64,000 nucleotides of DNA, taken from positions 124,001-188,000 of the forward strand of contig OY725502.1 in assembly GCA_963281255.1 (NCBI GenBank). The letters are read 5' to 3'. A program made the position numbers and the translations under genes. The notes under the pieces were generated by a model that worked only from the letters and a program-made list of their open reading frames with translations, did not search any database and had not been told where the DNA came from. This DNA comes from Aphrocallistes beatrix (lineage: Eukaryota; Porifera; Hexactinellida; Sceptrulophora; Aphrocallistidae). The stretch's first letter is position 1, and every line of letters begins with the position of its first letter. Positions 37,874-48,517 of this stretch are shown here, piece after piece.

Positions 37874-39674
37874 TGAATTAAGTGCTCTGTGCTGAGTAGA
37901 ATTTGTTAAGTCAAACAATACGCCTAATATCATAGTTTCACTGAGTAACAATTTCTATCTAGCACCATTAGCAAATTTGTGAAGTGATTAACAAATTGCA
38001 ATAATTAGCATAACTTATATCATATGGTTATAGTGTATAGGATAGCTCAACAAATATCTGTTACTACCATTAACAGAGATGTTAGGAGACTAGGTTCTTA
38101 ATCGCTATCATTAGGATAGACCAAATAACTCCTACAATGAATAATACATTTTGTCGCAATACATAGATAGTATTAGAAGTGTCTTCTCAGATAGTCTAAC
38201 TGCTGTATGAACTATTGCAGGCTTTGGGTTTGTATTGAATCAAGTTCGCTTAATGTGAAGTATCTCTATTATGAACATATCTTTTGGTAACAATAAGCGA
38301 CCCTGACTGTACCAATAAGTTAAGTCCAATAGACCTTCAACTGAACTTAGAGGCTAAGTTCTAACGTTGAACTTAAATTTTCGAGTAAGTTTTATGTTAA
38401 TATATTCGTGTACGGTTAATTAACAATTTTCTGTCAGGTATTAGCAAATTTCTGAAGTAATTTACCAAATTACAACAGTTAACATAACTTAGATCCTATG
38501 ACTTAGTGTAATTGGATAATTCTTCTGAAAGTCAAGGCTACTACATATTGTGATATCGTTGACAAATTTCTGCATACACCATTAGCATATCTTGTGAAGT
38601 AACTTTATAAAAGTGTACAATTGGCATAACATATTATACAAAATTAGAAAACTCTCAATAATCGTAAGAAGACAAGCCGAAACCCTACAAACCAAAAACG
38701 GCTACAAATAAAAACGGCTACTAAATATCTGATGTGCGCTGCAATCATGGGAATAATGGACGCTTTCAGGTGTGGAAGCAGGACAAGAGAGGATGAATGC
38801 TATTTGTTTAGAGGAATAGAACCTGAAAACAGGAAAGTATTAAGGAGGGATTTAACGGCAGAATACAAGCATTACAAAGTAATAATGGAAAATAGATTCA
38901 ATTGCAATACATAGATAGTATTCGAAGTGTCTTCTCAGATAGTCTAACTGCTGTATGAACTATTGTAGGCTTTGGGTTTTGAATTATATCAATAAGTTAA
39001 GTCCAACAGAGCTTCAACTGAACCTAGAGGCTAGGTTCTAACATTATACTCGAATTTTCGAGTAGGTTTTATGCTAAAATATATTTGTTTATATTTGCGT
39101 GTATTTGTTTACAATAGATACATACAGTGAACAAATTTCAAAGATATACAACTTTCAATGGTTTGTACATATTCTAAACTTGGAACTAATCCTCTAAAAT
39201 AAATGTTATATAACAAGACCACTATTCTTCGCTTTGTTCAAAACATAACTTATCCATTATTTCTATTATAGATCCGAGTTTATTGGAATGGATATGAAGT
39301 CAGATAATTTACTATTTAGGTATGTGTCTATTTAATTAAAGTAAATATGAATATATTTCAACAAATATTTTTCTATGTTCATAAGATTTACTAATCTTAT
39401 TGTCTATTGCTGTTTTGAAGGCATTTTATTGAAAAGAATGCGCATATATTACACAGCTAAATAGCAATAAATTCCATATAACTCTCTTATCAGTAGATGA
39501 CAATTTCCAGAAATTTATTATAATACTTTCATCCCAACTGAACTTAACCTTCGTTGTCCCTGGATGTAAGGAAACTAATAAGTTTGAGGTAGTTACTATA
39601 AATAGAAAACCCCATGCGACGAAGTTCTTGTGCTGTTTACCAATACAACATAGTGTTTATTTTTAGCTCTTTTG
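37874..39674. other. Intergenic with diverged tandem repeats
   Basis: No gene is supported. The unit tagcaccattagcaaatttg...agcataactta occurs three times (37960, 38436 and 38580 regions). A longer block (caatacatagatagtattag, cttctcagatagtctaactg, ggctttgggttt, taagttaagtcc) occurs at 38157-38375 and 38908-39060. In the first copy a transposon fragment (38231-38311) interrupts it. Short frames such as 38732-38914 resemble nothing known. Confidence 0.5.
38231..38311. mobile_element. Fragment of the cagggtcgctta element family
   Basis: It matches the middle and right end (tattgaatcaagttcgctta ... aataagcgaccctgactgta) of elements at 41695, 45033 and 59982. It interrupts a repeat whose second copy (near 38970) is uninterrupted. 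Confidence 0.65.
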
Positions 39675-40835
39675 ATGAGACGCTATCAGAAGATTTTTCT
39701 GATTCTGATAGTCTGTCTCGTTACATCTGCTGTCTTCCTTATGGGATATAATGGAAAATTGAACTTTTATGATGGAAAATTGAAAAATGTAATTCCTATA
39801 AACTTGATTGAACACAATCCAGACGTTGTCTCGAAGAATCAAGATCTAATTATAGATGCAACTCTCTCCCCTCAGAAGCTTGTACCAACCAACAACACTC
39901 AAAATGAGAAACAGTTCGTCTATCTCGTGGAAACAGAGCAATGTATCCCAGAAAAGTACGTAAAGAAAGAAACATTAGGCGACTCTGTTGAATGTATGTG
40001 TGACGTCATTGTCTTTAGTTTCAAACACAAATGCCTGAATTATACCGCACTGAGTCATGTGGAGTACATAGAACCACAAGCGAGCACCTGGGCTGGTGGT
40101 AGAAACATTTTGTACAACGCAGCAATTTCTAGAAATAAGAAATATCTCTATTACATCTTCATGGATGATGACGTGCTTCTCTACTACAATAGCAAGTATG
40201 CTCCTATTGAAATGCAGTCCATTTCTCCGTGGAGAGCTTTCGAACGCTTCCTCATCGGCCATGAACCTGTAGTTGGAGCAACAAATTATCAGTTTCATCA
40301 CGACTCCGAAGCAATCATCCAATCATTTCACAAAATTTGTTCGCCACACATGAACCCGAATGAAAATCTACCTTCCAATCGTACCTCCTTAGGAACGGAG
40401 TTGCCACTTTACTTGACAGTTTTCACATTCGATGGAATGCTCAATGCCTATCATCGAGACGCGGTGCTAGATCTCCTTCCCTATACTCTCTCTTACGACT
40501 ACCAAAATTGGAATTTTGCTCAGCTATTCCAGTTTGCTAAAGTGGAGTTAATGTATCGGGGCCAGGCTGTGATGTTTACTCCAGTGAATGCGGAGAATCC
40601 TCTGCACAGAGAATATCCCAATGATGTTGCAGGAGTGGGTGAGATGTGGGGCAAAGTTATTAGAGACATCGCTCAAGACATTCCTTCAGAATATTCCAAT
40701 GAACCATGGATTAAGCAGTTCTCAGACGATCCTATCCTCTACAAGGATAATATATCTTTGACTTTCTGTTATAAATTTCCCCCTAAACACCACATCAGAA
40801 AGTACTCGCATTTCTCTTTAAAATGGACCGAGTAG
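39675..40835 (+). CDS. Putative type II membrane glycosyltransferase-like protein (386 aa)
   Basis: A single-exon gene. A short basic N-terminus (MRRYQK) precedes one membrane span at about 6-24, so the large C-terminal part should face the Golgi lumen. Residues 160-170 read YIFMDDDVLLY, an acidic DDD cluster after a beta strand, as in nucleotide-sugar-dependent transferases that bind a metal. Before it WAGGRNILYNAAI resembles the donor-binding helix of such enzymes. Further on are WRAFERFLIGHEPVVGATNY and LYLTVFTFDGMLNAYHRDAV, and a Cys-containing tail follows. Several NxS/T sites are present (NYT, NRT). I cannot name a family. The start chosen is the ATG at 39675; an acceptor-like ttttag lies nine bases upstream. 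Confidence 0.6.
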   Translation: MRRYQKIFLILIVCLVTSAVFLMGYNGKLNFYDGKLKNVIPINLIEHNPDVVSKNQDLIIDATLSPQKLVPTNNTQNEKQFVYLVETEQCIPEKYVKKETLGDSVECMCDVIVFSFKHKCLNYTALSHVEYIEPQASTWAGGRNILYNAAISRNKKYLYYIFMDDDVLLYYNSKYAPIEMQSISPWRAFERFLIGHEPVVGATNYQFHHDSEAIIQSFHKICSPHMNPNENLPSNRTSLGTELPLYLTVFTFDGMLNAYHRDAVLDLLPYTLSYDYQNWNFAQLFQFAKVELMYRGQAVMFTPVNAENPLHREYPNDVAGVGEMWGKVIRDIAQDIPSEYSNEPWIKQFSDDPILYKDNISLTFCYKFPPKHHIRKYSHFSLKWTE

Positions 40836-41694
40836 ACTCCTGGTTCTTAAAGCATTAGCGTATTTACTAAAACGTTTCTACTTTCGTAGTTGGTTTATAA
40901 GTATGACTAATGCAGTCTAATGTGTGTATTATCGATTTGAGCTCTATAATGTTAACTTTTAGCATGGATTCACCAAATTGTTGGGAAAATGGGTAAATAG
41001 GACTCGGAGTCAGCTGTTTCATAAACCAATACAGTTACTACTATTGTATGATGCTTCACTATTTAACTCAATTCATAGACCATATGTGTTATCAACTTAA
41101 AGATCACACTATCTGATCATTTTGTCATTCTGTATCTACGGAGCCCAATGATAATATGTGCGAATTACCCTATAAGTGAATATAATCTAAGACTAGTATT
41201 TTTATTCTACTAGAGTCAGATTTTCTTTTCCGTAGGTAACAATAATAGCTGTAGATCGATATTAGAGCGTCTAAGAAAATATTTTCTGGTAGGTCAAGCC
41301 CCCCAGACTTGGCACCTATCCATGTTGCTAATTTTTCTTAGCAGGGTGGGTGCGCCGTATAATTTTGAATTATCAGCTGAACCATTCTGGGTAGGCACTC
41401 ACTGAACCAGGGCTTGACCCCCCAAAATGGCCCTAGTTGTGCCTATGGTTAAACTTGAATGGCTAACACATTTATATCAAGAAGTCCTTACATTGACTCA
41501 AATCATGGACTTTTCATAACTACATGTCTTTTAGTTATAGTTTTCTTTATGGTCACAGCATTATAATCATAAATTGGCAGAAATCTGCTCTGATATATAG
41601 TAGATCCTATAACTTCCAACATTAATATATATCAGGAACTTACATTAAAATAAATAGATTTTTAAGAATCATGAAGTAAAACTGGAGTGTAATA

Positions 41695-41879
41695 CACTCA
41701 GGGTCGCTTATTGTGAACCACCAGGGGACCAAAAAATCTGTTCATAATTGAGATACTTCATATTAAGCGAACTTGATTCAATACAAATCCTATATAAAAA
41801 ATGAAATTGAGACCAGGAGGTTAGTTCATAATAAACGAATGCTCATAATAAGCGGGTTCATAATAAGCGACCCTGATTG
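41695..41879. mobile_element. Pogo-like element, cagggtcgctta family, copy 1
   Basis: The ends cactcagggtcgcttattgt and aataagcgaccctgattg are flanked by TA. The interior shares ccaccaggggaccaaaaaat, gcgaacttgattcaatacaa and ggaccaggaggttagttcat-type phrases with the copies at 45033 and 59982. Confidence 0.7.
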
Positions 41880-42396
41880 TAGGTGAGTTCCACTGTGATA
41901 GGAAGTGGGAGCAATTATCCTAAAAGGGAATATATTGTTACTTGGAACTCAAGGACTACTTCCTTAATGGAGGTTAATGGAGAACAGAGCGCGAGCTCTT
42001 AAAAATTTCGGAAGCGCTAACCTTTATACTGTACCGTTCCGGGACCTCAATGCATACAATCCTGAATTAGGCGGGAAATGATTACGGAAATATTGAATGC
42101 CTGCTTTCCACAGAAATAGTTTGTTTTACCCAATGTCTGGAATTCCAGATATTAGACATTTACTTGAATTTCCGGAATAGATTTATTCTTGAAATTATAT
42201 CTCCATATTTTCCGGAACCACACTGCCATATAATAATTGAAATCAGTGCTAGACTGAATCAAATTTGGTAGCTAATAGCCACCAAATTCTAATACACGAT
42301 ATAAATAGACCAGACTTATCGTTACATTTTGGATATCGCTACCAAACCACCAGATTTGTCGAGCACTGATTGAAATATTTCGGAATGGTAGCGCTC

Positions 42397-42483
42397 CAGG
42401 GCATGCCTAATTCCCGGGACGGGGCAGAAAAGGTATCTAATTTCCGGGACGGTCCCGTCCCGTCCCGGAAGTTAGGCATGCCC
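42397..42483. mobile_element. Short hAT-like element, gcatgcctaatt family
   Basis: The ends cagggcatgcctaattcccg and gaagttaggcatgccc are flanked by a repeated agcgctc. At about 87 bases it is nearly a pure inverted repeat. Confidence 0.7.
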
Positions 42484-42597
42484 AGCGCTCCATCCCTTCC
42501 CTTCCTTGGAAATGGGATGCACCTGTATGAGCCTATTCACGATTGAAGATGCTGAATGGAGCTAACATGGCAATTCTATAATTAGCAAATCTGTACA

Positions 42598-44209
42598 ATG
42601 TCTTCTTCATCAAGACGCAGGCGCCAGTTGCAGGTGAGAGAGAATAACATCTGTTCCTTCCTCACTCCCAAATCTAGTAACGGGGAAAACTCCGAAGAGG
42701 GAAAAGTAGGCAAGGGACTGTCTATCCGGACGAAAGGACAGAAGTCCGCCTCTTTTAGGACTGAGGGGGACAAGGAAACAGTAGAATTCTTCGATGACAA
42801 AGAAGTGAGTTTTATTTTTATTCTTTCGGATTTGAGCTATTGTTCGTATATTACTAGTATTCTCTCCAGAACAACGCTTCTATTTGAACTTATCATCGTG
42901 TACTATTTATAGATCAAAGCAATTGTCATAAACTGGCATTCTACCCTCTCCGTTTCTGTCTGTGTCTGTCTCTTGATCGCTAAGGGTATTTATTGGAGTG
43001 AGAGAGGGTTGGTCAGAGTTTAAACTTTTATCTTGGAATATGCTAACCGCAAGAGGCGCCTAATTTTAAATGAATATAATAGGCGGGAAAAATTCCATTA
43101 TATTTTCGCCTTCTTACCAGTTATCCTTGTTTTATTAGCTTTGATATTTTAACACTTTTAAAAAGATCTGATTTATTTTATGGGTTAAAGATATGTACCT
43201 ATATGAACTTTTGTTTTCACACGAGGTGAACTTCTTTTTCATCCAGTTATATTTTTAGAATGTTTCTCCTAATATCGGACCTACCTCTTCCCAGACCACA
43301 TCCTTAAAACCAAGCTCTGATACTAAGAATAGATATAGTCCCGAGGACGTCACGAAGAGCAGCCAATCAGAAGACGGAGCAGAGAAATTGAGTGATGACG
43401 TCACTCCGGATGATGATAGGAATATAAAGATGAATCAAAAAGAGATAATCGCATTCCTCACACAGGAAGGTAATCTATTGTTGTAGCTAAGCAACGTAGC
43501 TGATTGGTCGGATTCTCGGGAATCGTCCAAATATGGAATCGAGGAATTTGAACAGATATCCACTTAACAACGTAATTTATGTTCTAAGGTTGATTCTAGT
43601 AACTTATTAGAACGAAAAATTCGTCGGAAATCAGTGATCCTATTTATGTGGAGTTCATTATACTTATTTCGCTGTTCTAACATCTTTATTTGTGATCCAT
43701 GGTCCAACAACTCTTTTAATGCCCCTTCTCGATGGTTAGAATGCCTACTGTGAATACTGAATTATATCCATGGTCTTAGCAATACTGAGAATGCTGTGTT
43801 TAGATCCCGGAGAGAAGTACTACCAGATCCTAGCAGATCAGCGTAGGAGAGCTCTAGCAGACACTCTAGCACAGAACGAGGAAGTGAGTCAATCTATTTA
43901 TAGCTATAATATAAATACAAACCTTCCTTATTATAAACTGAAGATAGTTCCGATACAGTTTTGGTTATTTATAACATTAATTTGTGCTAAATTTAGTTTC
44001 CCCGCACTAATTCACTTCATCTCTAGCTCACAGCGGAAAACTCAGAGCTGAGAGACCGTAATGCTATTCTGCAAGCTCAACTCGACTCAGCTCTAGAACT
44101 CGTCCAGTTATATCAGAAAATTATAGATGGCAGTTCTCCAACTAAGGATTCTGATACTGCTGATACTCCGAGTGAAACTAAAGACATTGAAAATTCACCT
44201 TCTGAATGA
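42598..44209 (+). CDS. GMNN: Geminin family protein (226 aa, four exons)
   Basis: Geminin binds and inhibits the replication-licensing factor CDT1 and is removed by the APC/C at mitosis. Exons are 42598-42804, 43259-43469, 43804-43883 and 44027-44209, with phases 0, 1, 0 and a total of 681 bases. The signature is the C-terminal coiled coil: YYQILADQRRRALADTLAQN then EELTAENSELRDRNAILQAQ, matching the geminin ERRKAL-EAL-ENE-LH heptads. The N-terminus has RRQLQVREN (residues 8-16), which fits the destruction box RxxLxxxxN. The middle is Ser/Asp-rich with several SP/TP-type sites (YSPEDVT). The tail is acidic with SP, as in geminin. Multicilin/GEMC1 are related, but the short length and D-box favour geminin. 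An attag acceptor-like site is 12 bases upstream of the ATG. Confidence 0.85.
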
Positions 44210-45506
44210 TTCTACATACACATATACACCTATTTCACACTTGCAAGATTATAACATTAACTTCGACCAATTCACTTACTCTCATTCCTCGTATTACTAG
44301 AGATAATGGACTATTGAAATGATAGCATCAATTTATGGAATTATTTTACTCCATGTTATTGAACTATTTTTAAGTTAATAATCATGTCTCGTTATACCAA
44401 GTAAAACTCCCAAATATTAAAGGATGTTTGTACGATGGGCAGAGTTGTAATTGAGATTTTTTGTTGAATCCAACTCAGCCAATAGGATAACTTTAAATTT
44501 TACGTAATCTCTCTCAAATTATATTTTCTGGAATCGCTACGAAATTGAAAAATGTTTGATAGAAGCCGATCTTGTAAACAATCTCCGAGAGATTCTACTC
44601 TATTCTGGTCATGTCAGCTTCTACAGGAAACAATGTTACAGATATTTCCGAGTTTATCGAATCTTCATTCTCTCATCCTTGTTCGGTATAATTCTCTTAA
44701 GTTTGTCACTACGCAGAATATATGTTGGATTTATTCATTGATGAAGCTTGTGTGATTAATTATATTTATCACACAAATATCTCTGAACCATTTCCACATA
44801 ATGAAGAGCCAATCCATCCTATTATGATCCTTCCATTCTTAATAACTGACACTCCAGAAGTGATATACCTACTTCTCGTTGGTATTCCATTAACCAATCA
44901 CACGCCAATGCTATAAGGTTTACTGATAAGAATATTGCAGGTTTAATCGTGAGAAATTAATCGGAATGAGACAGCGATTTATCCATTGAAAGACTCACTA
45001 ATAAGAATATATTCTGTTAGCGCATACAAGTACAAGCAGGGTCGCTTATTGTGAACCACCAGGGGACCAAAAAATATTTTCATAATAGAAATACTTCATA
45101 TTAAGTTAAGCGAACTTGATTCAATACAAATCCTATCTAAAAAATGAAATTGGGACCAGGAGGTTAGTTCATAATAAACGAATGTTCATAATAAGCGACC
45201 CTGACTGTATAATGACTTGATTCCTCATTGAGGACTATTATCATTGTTTATTATAGCCAATACAAATGTCCTTCATTCTCTGATCTAATATTCATATCTA
45301 GTAATTCATTAATGTTCGAGAGAAAGGACGCTATTATAAATATTTCCAGTCCCACCAGAATTAAGTTTTGTCTGTAAAAAATAGTAATTTCACTTTAACA
45401 CAAACTTAGGTATACAAAAACACATCAATTGTAGTTCAAAACTTGAATGAAAAAGGATACTGTTACGTTTACAGACCTAAGGTAGAGAGTACTATGAGTT
45501 AACAGT
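44210..45506. other. Intergenic between geminin and TRAF-like gene A
   Basis: No gene is seen. It contains the geminin 3' flank, several short frames without similarity, and a pogo-like element at 45033-45207. Confidence 0.5.
45033..45207. mobile_element. Pogo-like element, cagggtcgctta family, copy 2
   Basis: It is TA-flanked. The right end aataagcgaccctgactg is intact and the left end agcagggtcgctt slightly altered. The interior is nearly the same as the copy at 41695. Confidence 0.7.
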
Positions 45507-46424
45507 TCAGTACACTTCCTCTATGTCGAAGTAGAACCTCATGGTACAGGGGTTGAGCCTGCCATGGTCGATCTCTTCGCTGAGGGAGTGAGGTTCCAGT
45601 TTGTGCTCATGGGGACTGTTACTAGTCTTCTCTCTCCCGACCTGTTCCGCACTGGTGAATGCCAGCCGGGCCGCTGGTAGGTTATCATCGAACTCCCCTG
45701 GAATCCTACGGACATGGAACTTCAAGTTGTCCCCTACCTTCCCTACCAACTGGAGATGGTAACCCCTGATGTAGAAACTGGGGCCCTCTAACTGTCCGGT
45801 CGTGTGTGTCGGAATCACTCTCCACTCCACACCCTCCAAACACTTCTTACGAGTCTCGACAAACTTGGAGAACTTTGCCTTATTCAGAAGTGCATTGAGT
45901 TGGTTGTCGATCTTTTTATTGGCTACTTTCAGCTGTGCATTTTCTAACTCGAGCATATTCATTCGCATGTCTAAATGCTCGAAGGCGAAATCTGTTTTAT
46001 GCTTCGCTACTTCTCCAGGCTCCACGGACTCGAATTTGCATCCGTACTTCGCGTAAGGGCATTCCATTGAGAGGTACTCGCAAACTATCAAATGAGCTCT
46101 GATTTCTCCCAAATCTCCGCCCCAAGGGCAGCCCCTTTCATGAAGCGGACACTTTACTTGGAGTTTCCGGATACTGCCTAGCAGTAGTGAACTCGAAGAA
46201 GATCCAGATTTGTTCTCACAGCAGTCGTAGCAAGTTGTCTTGCCCCCCCACACGCTGGCATCCCGCATTATCCCACCGCACGAGGGACACATCACCAGAC
46301 TCTGTTCCAAACCGCTGAGATTCTGACTCAGTAGATCCATTCGATAGCCGCCGAACCCTGATTCTGCGTTTGAAACGCAGGTTAGTTCGTGCAGTTGATC
46401 TTCTGTAATGTTCTTCGTCGCCAT
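45507..46424 (-). CDS. TRAF-type zinc-finger protein A (305 aa)
   Basis: Single exon. Residues about 45-70 form a Cys pair cluster (MCPSCGGIMRD, TTCYDCCENK) like a reduced RING. Residues about 90-140 have two TRAF-type zinc fingers (CPLHERGCPWGGDL, HLIVCEYLSMECPYAKYGC). A short coiled coil (about 150-185) leads to a beta-rich C-terminal domain starting SKFVETRKKCLEGVEWRV that may be a diverged MATH/TRAF fold. Proteins of this plan act as adaptors or ubiquitin ligases in signalling, but the ligand here is unknown and the RING-like part lacks a full set of eight ligands. It is divergent from its partner gene B at 47378. The last third and 3' flank are almost identical to B in DNA. Confidence 0.75.
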   Translation of the reverse strand: MATKNITEDQLHELTCVSNAESGFGGYRMDLLSQNLSGLEQSLVMCPSCGGIMRDASVWGGKTTCYDCCENKSGSSSSSLLLGSIRKLQVKCPLHERGCPWGGDLGEIRAHLIVCEYLSMECPYAKYGCKFESVEPGEVAKHKTDFAFEHLDMRMNMLELENAQLKVANKKIDNQLNALLNKAKFSKFVETRKKCLEGVEWRVIPTHTTGQLEGPSFYIRGYHLQLVGKVGDNLKFHVRRIPGEFDDNLPAARLAFTSAEQVGREKTSNSPHEHKLEPHSLSEEIDHGRLNPCTMRFYFDIEEVY

Positions 46425-47377
46425 TTCGAAATTGACCGTTTTTAAAAGTTCGATGAAATCTACTTAACACTAGAGAACAGCTGACTATGTTACTTTCTGT
46501 AGCAAAATCCTTGTCAGTCTATACTGTTATAAACAATAATACAGAGTAATGGTCCCATTATATATACTCGATATCCTAAAATAGATTCTTAGTTCATCTT
46601 GTGTGGTGTTACGAAATATATGGAAATTCAATTTTTGCTTCCGACGTCTATAATACTACCAAAATAAATTGTATACGAAAATACGAATGCAGATATCTTA
46701 TTTTAGACAGCAAAACCTGTGTTACGTTACAATTACCTCGATTACCTCGAAGTTCTTTTATTTTTTTGCTAGGATCGATATTTTGGCTCAGATCTCCGTT
46801 TTACTCTTTCCCCCCGAGGGTTTGATATAATTTTGCTACTAGTTTGTAAGGTATGGATTATTTTCCCTCGGAAAAATATCTTAAACTATCTATAATCAAT
46901 GTTGAATCATGAGAATCTAAATTCATTCGACTCGATCAGAAATTTCTATTGACACTCAACCTTTATCAAAATAATATATGTATAAATAAATAGTTATACT
47001 AAAAAGGGAATTACAAAATTTTGAAATGGGATTGGGAAAAGATTTAAATAACAAATATTAAAACTTAGAAGTTGGGAAATTTTCTGAAATCTAAAAACAT
47101 GTTTAAGTTTCTTTAAAAAGATTGAGCTCTTCTCTAGCGTTAAATAGCCTCCGACATAAACTCTCCTCTCTACATACTGTGACCTCAGTAACTTGATATA
47201 TTAAAATCTTTAAAATCTTACTTAATGTTGTATGTCGATCCTAATTACCAATATTATCATTACTAATATTTGTTGCAGATTTAAATGGGACTAGTCTTAA
47301 GTTATATTTATTTGTAATTTTGTTTTTAATTAATCTATATTTAAACGCAATAACACACGTGTGAAGTTGTTTATAAA
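46425..47377. other. Shared upstream region of the divergent TRAF-like pair
   Basis: About 950 AT-rich bases between two start codons facing away from each other, so both promoters should lie here. No element boundary or exon is seen. Confidence 0.5.
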
Positions 47378-48277
47378 ATGGCTGTAAACGACACTTTTAA
47401 TGACTCCGAAATCTTGAGAAGTAAAAGCAATACTTTTGGGAGAAAAAAAATTCTGAAGAAAAGGACATCCATCCTTGAGGATCAGTTGATCACCTGTCCG
47501 AAATGTCGAGGCGTGATGGTGGACGCGGTTGTATTCGGTGGGAGGACGACTTGCTTGGAGTGTTGTGAGAATAAGTCCGAAGCCATTCCGTCCGAAATTC
47601 TGCGCCGAAACATCGGAGACATGGCGGGGAGATGTCCGTTCTCTGACCAGGGGTGTGAATGGACCGGCGAGCTTAAAAACATCAGCGAACATTTGAAAGA
47701 ATGCGAATTCTTCGAAAAGAAATGTCCTTTCGCTGACTTCGGATGTACTTTCAAAACTCCGACGGAGTTTAAGATGAAGACTCATAAAAGAATTTTTAAA
47801 ATGGAGCACTACGAAATGAAGCTAGATCATCTTGAAAAGGAAAACGCACTTTTGAAACTGACCAATGAGTCAATGAAGCGACGCGTGGAGGGACTTTTGG
47901 ATATAAACCACATTTCAAAGTTTGTCGAGACTCGTAAGAAGTGTTTGGAGGGTGTGGAGTGGAGAGTGACTCCGACACACACGACCGGACAGTTAGAGGG
48001 GCCCAGTTTCTACATCAGGGGCTACCATCTCCAGTTGGTAGGGAAGGTAGGGGACAACTTGAAGTTCCATGTCCGTAGGATTCCAGGGGAGTTCGATGAT
48101 AACCTACCAGCGGCCCGGCTGGCATTCACCAGTGCGGAACAGATCGGGAGGGAGAAGACTAGTAACAGTCCCCATGAGCACAAACTGGAACCTCACTCCC
48201 TCAGCGAGGAGATCGACCATGGCAGGCTCAACCCCTGTACCATGAGGTTCTACTTCGACATAGAGGAAATGTACTGA
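47378..48277 (+). CDS. TRAF-type zinc-finger protein B (299 aa)
   Basis: Single exon, head-to-head with gene A. The layout is the same. A basic N-terminus is followed by a reduced RING-like cluster (ITCPKCRGVMVDAV, TTCLECCENKSE) and TRAF zinc fingers (CPFSDQGCEWTGELKN, CEFFEKKCPFADFGC). A coiled coil (HYEMKLDHLEKENALLKL) leads into the beta-rich tail from SKFVETRKKC to FYFDIEEMY. The N-terminal 190 residues are only distantly like gene A, while the C-terminal 110 residues differ at very few positions (T/I in RV-PTHT, I/V in AEQ-GRE, M/V near the end). It is probably an adaptor or ubiquitin-related signalling protein; this is inferred from the domains only. Confidence 0.75.
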   Translation: MAVNDTFNDSEILRSKSNTFGRKKILKKRTSILEDQLITCPKCRGVMVDAVVFGGRTTCLECCENKSEAIPSEILRRNIGDMAGRCPFSDQGCEWTGELKNISEHLKECEFFEKKCPFADFGCTFKTPTEFKMKTHKRIFKMEHYEMKLDHLEKENALLKLTNESMKRRVEGLLDINHISKFVETRKKCLEGVEWRVTPTHTTGQLEGPSFYIRGYHLQLVGKVGDNLKFHVRRIPGEFDDNLPAARLAFTSAEQIGREKTSNSPHEHKLEPHSLSEEIDHGRLNPCTMRFYFDIEEMY

Positions 48278-48517
48278 ACTGTTAACTCATAATCTCTACC
48301 TTAGGTCTGTAAACTCAGTCCTGTTCCTTAAACCAAGTTTTGAAATACAATTGTTGAATTGTCTTTGTTTATGAATACAATTTTGATAATCTGAATATTT
48401 ACCATGGTTGAACACTTTTATAAAAATAATGTTTTTATATGTACTTTATAAAGCTGAACTGATATACAGGAGTACTATGGATGAGATTATTATATTTTAA
48501 TATTTTCTTGTGTAGAC

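Larger units (their letters stand above)
40836..42597. other. Intergenic with several miniature elements
   Basis: No gene is seen. 41285-41455 has ggtcaagccccccagac and its mirror ccagggcttgaccccccaaa, a probable hAT-like element. 41695-41879 and 42397-42483 are listed separately. 41965-42060 contains gcgcgagctctt and cggaagcgctaacc, also typical of hAT-like ends. Confidence 0.5.

Noticed and set aside
38732-38914. Short frame MCAAIMGIMDAFRCGS-like
   Set aside because: Within diverged repeats, no second exon, no known similarity.
44552-44916. Several overlapping 60-70 codon frames
   Set aside because: AT-rich downstream flank of geminin; no splice-compatible neighbours.
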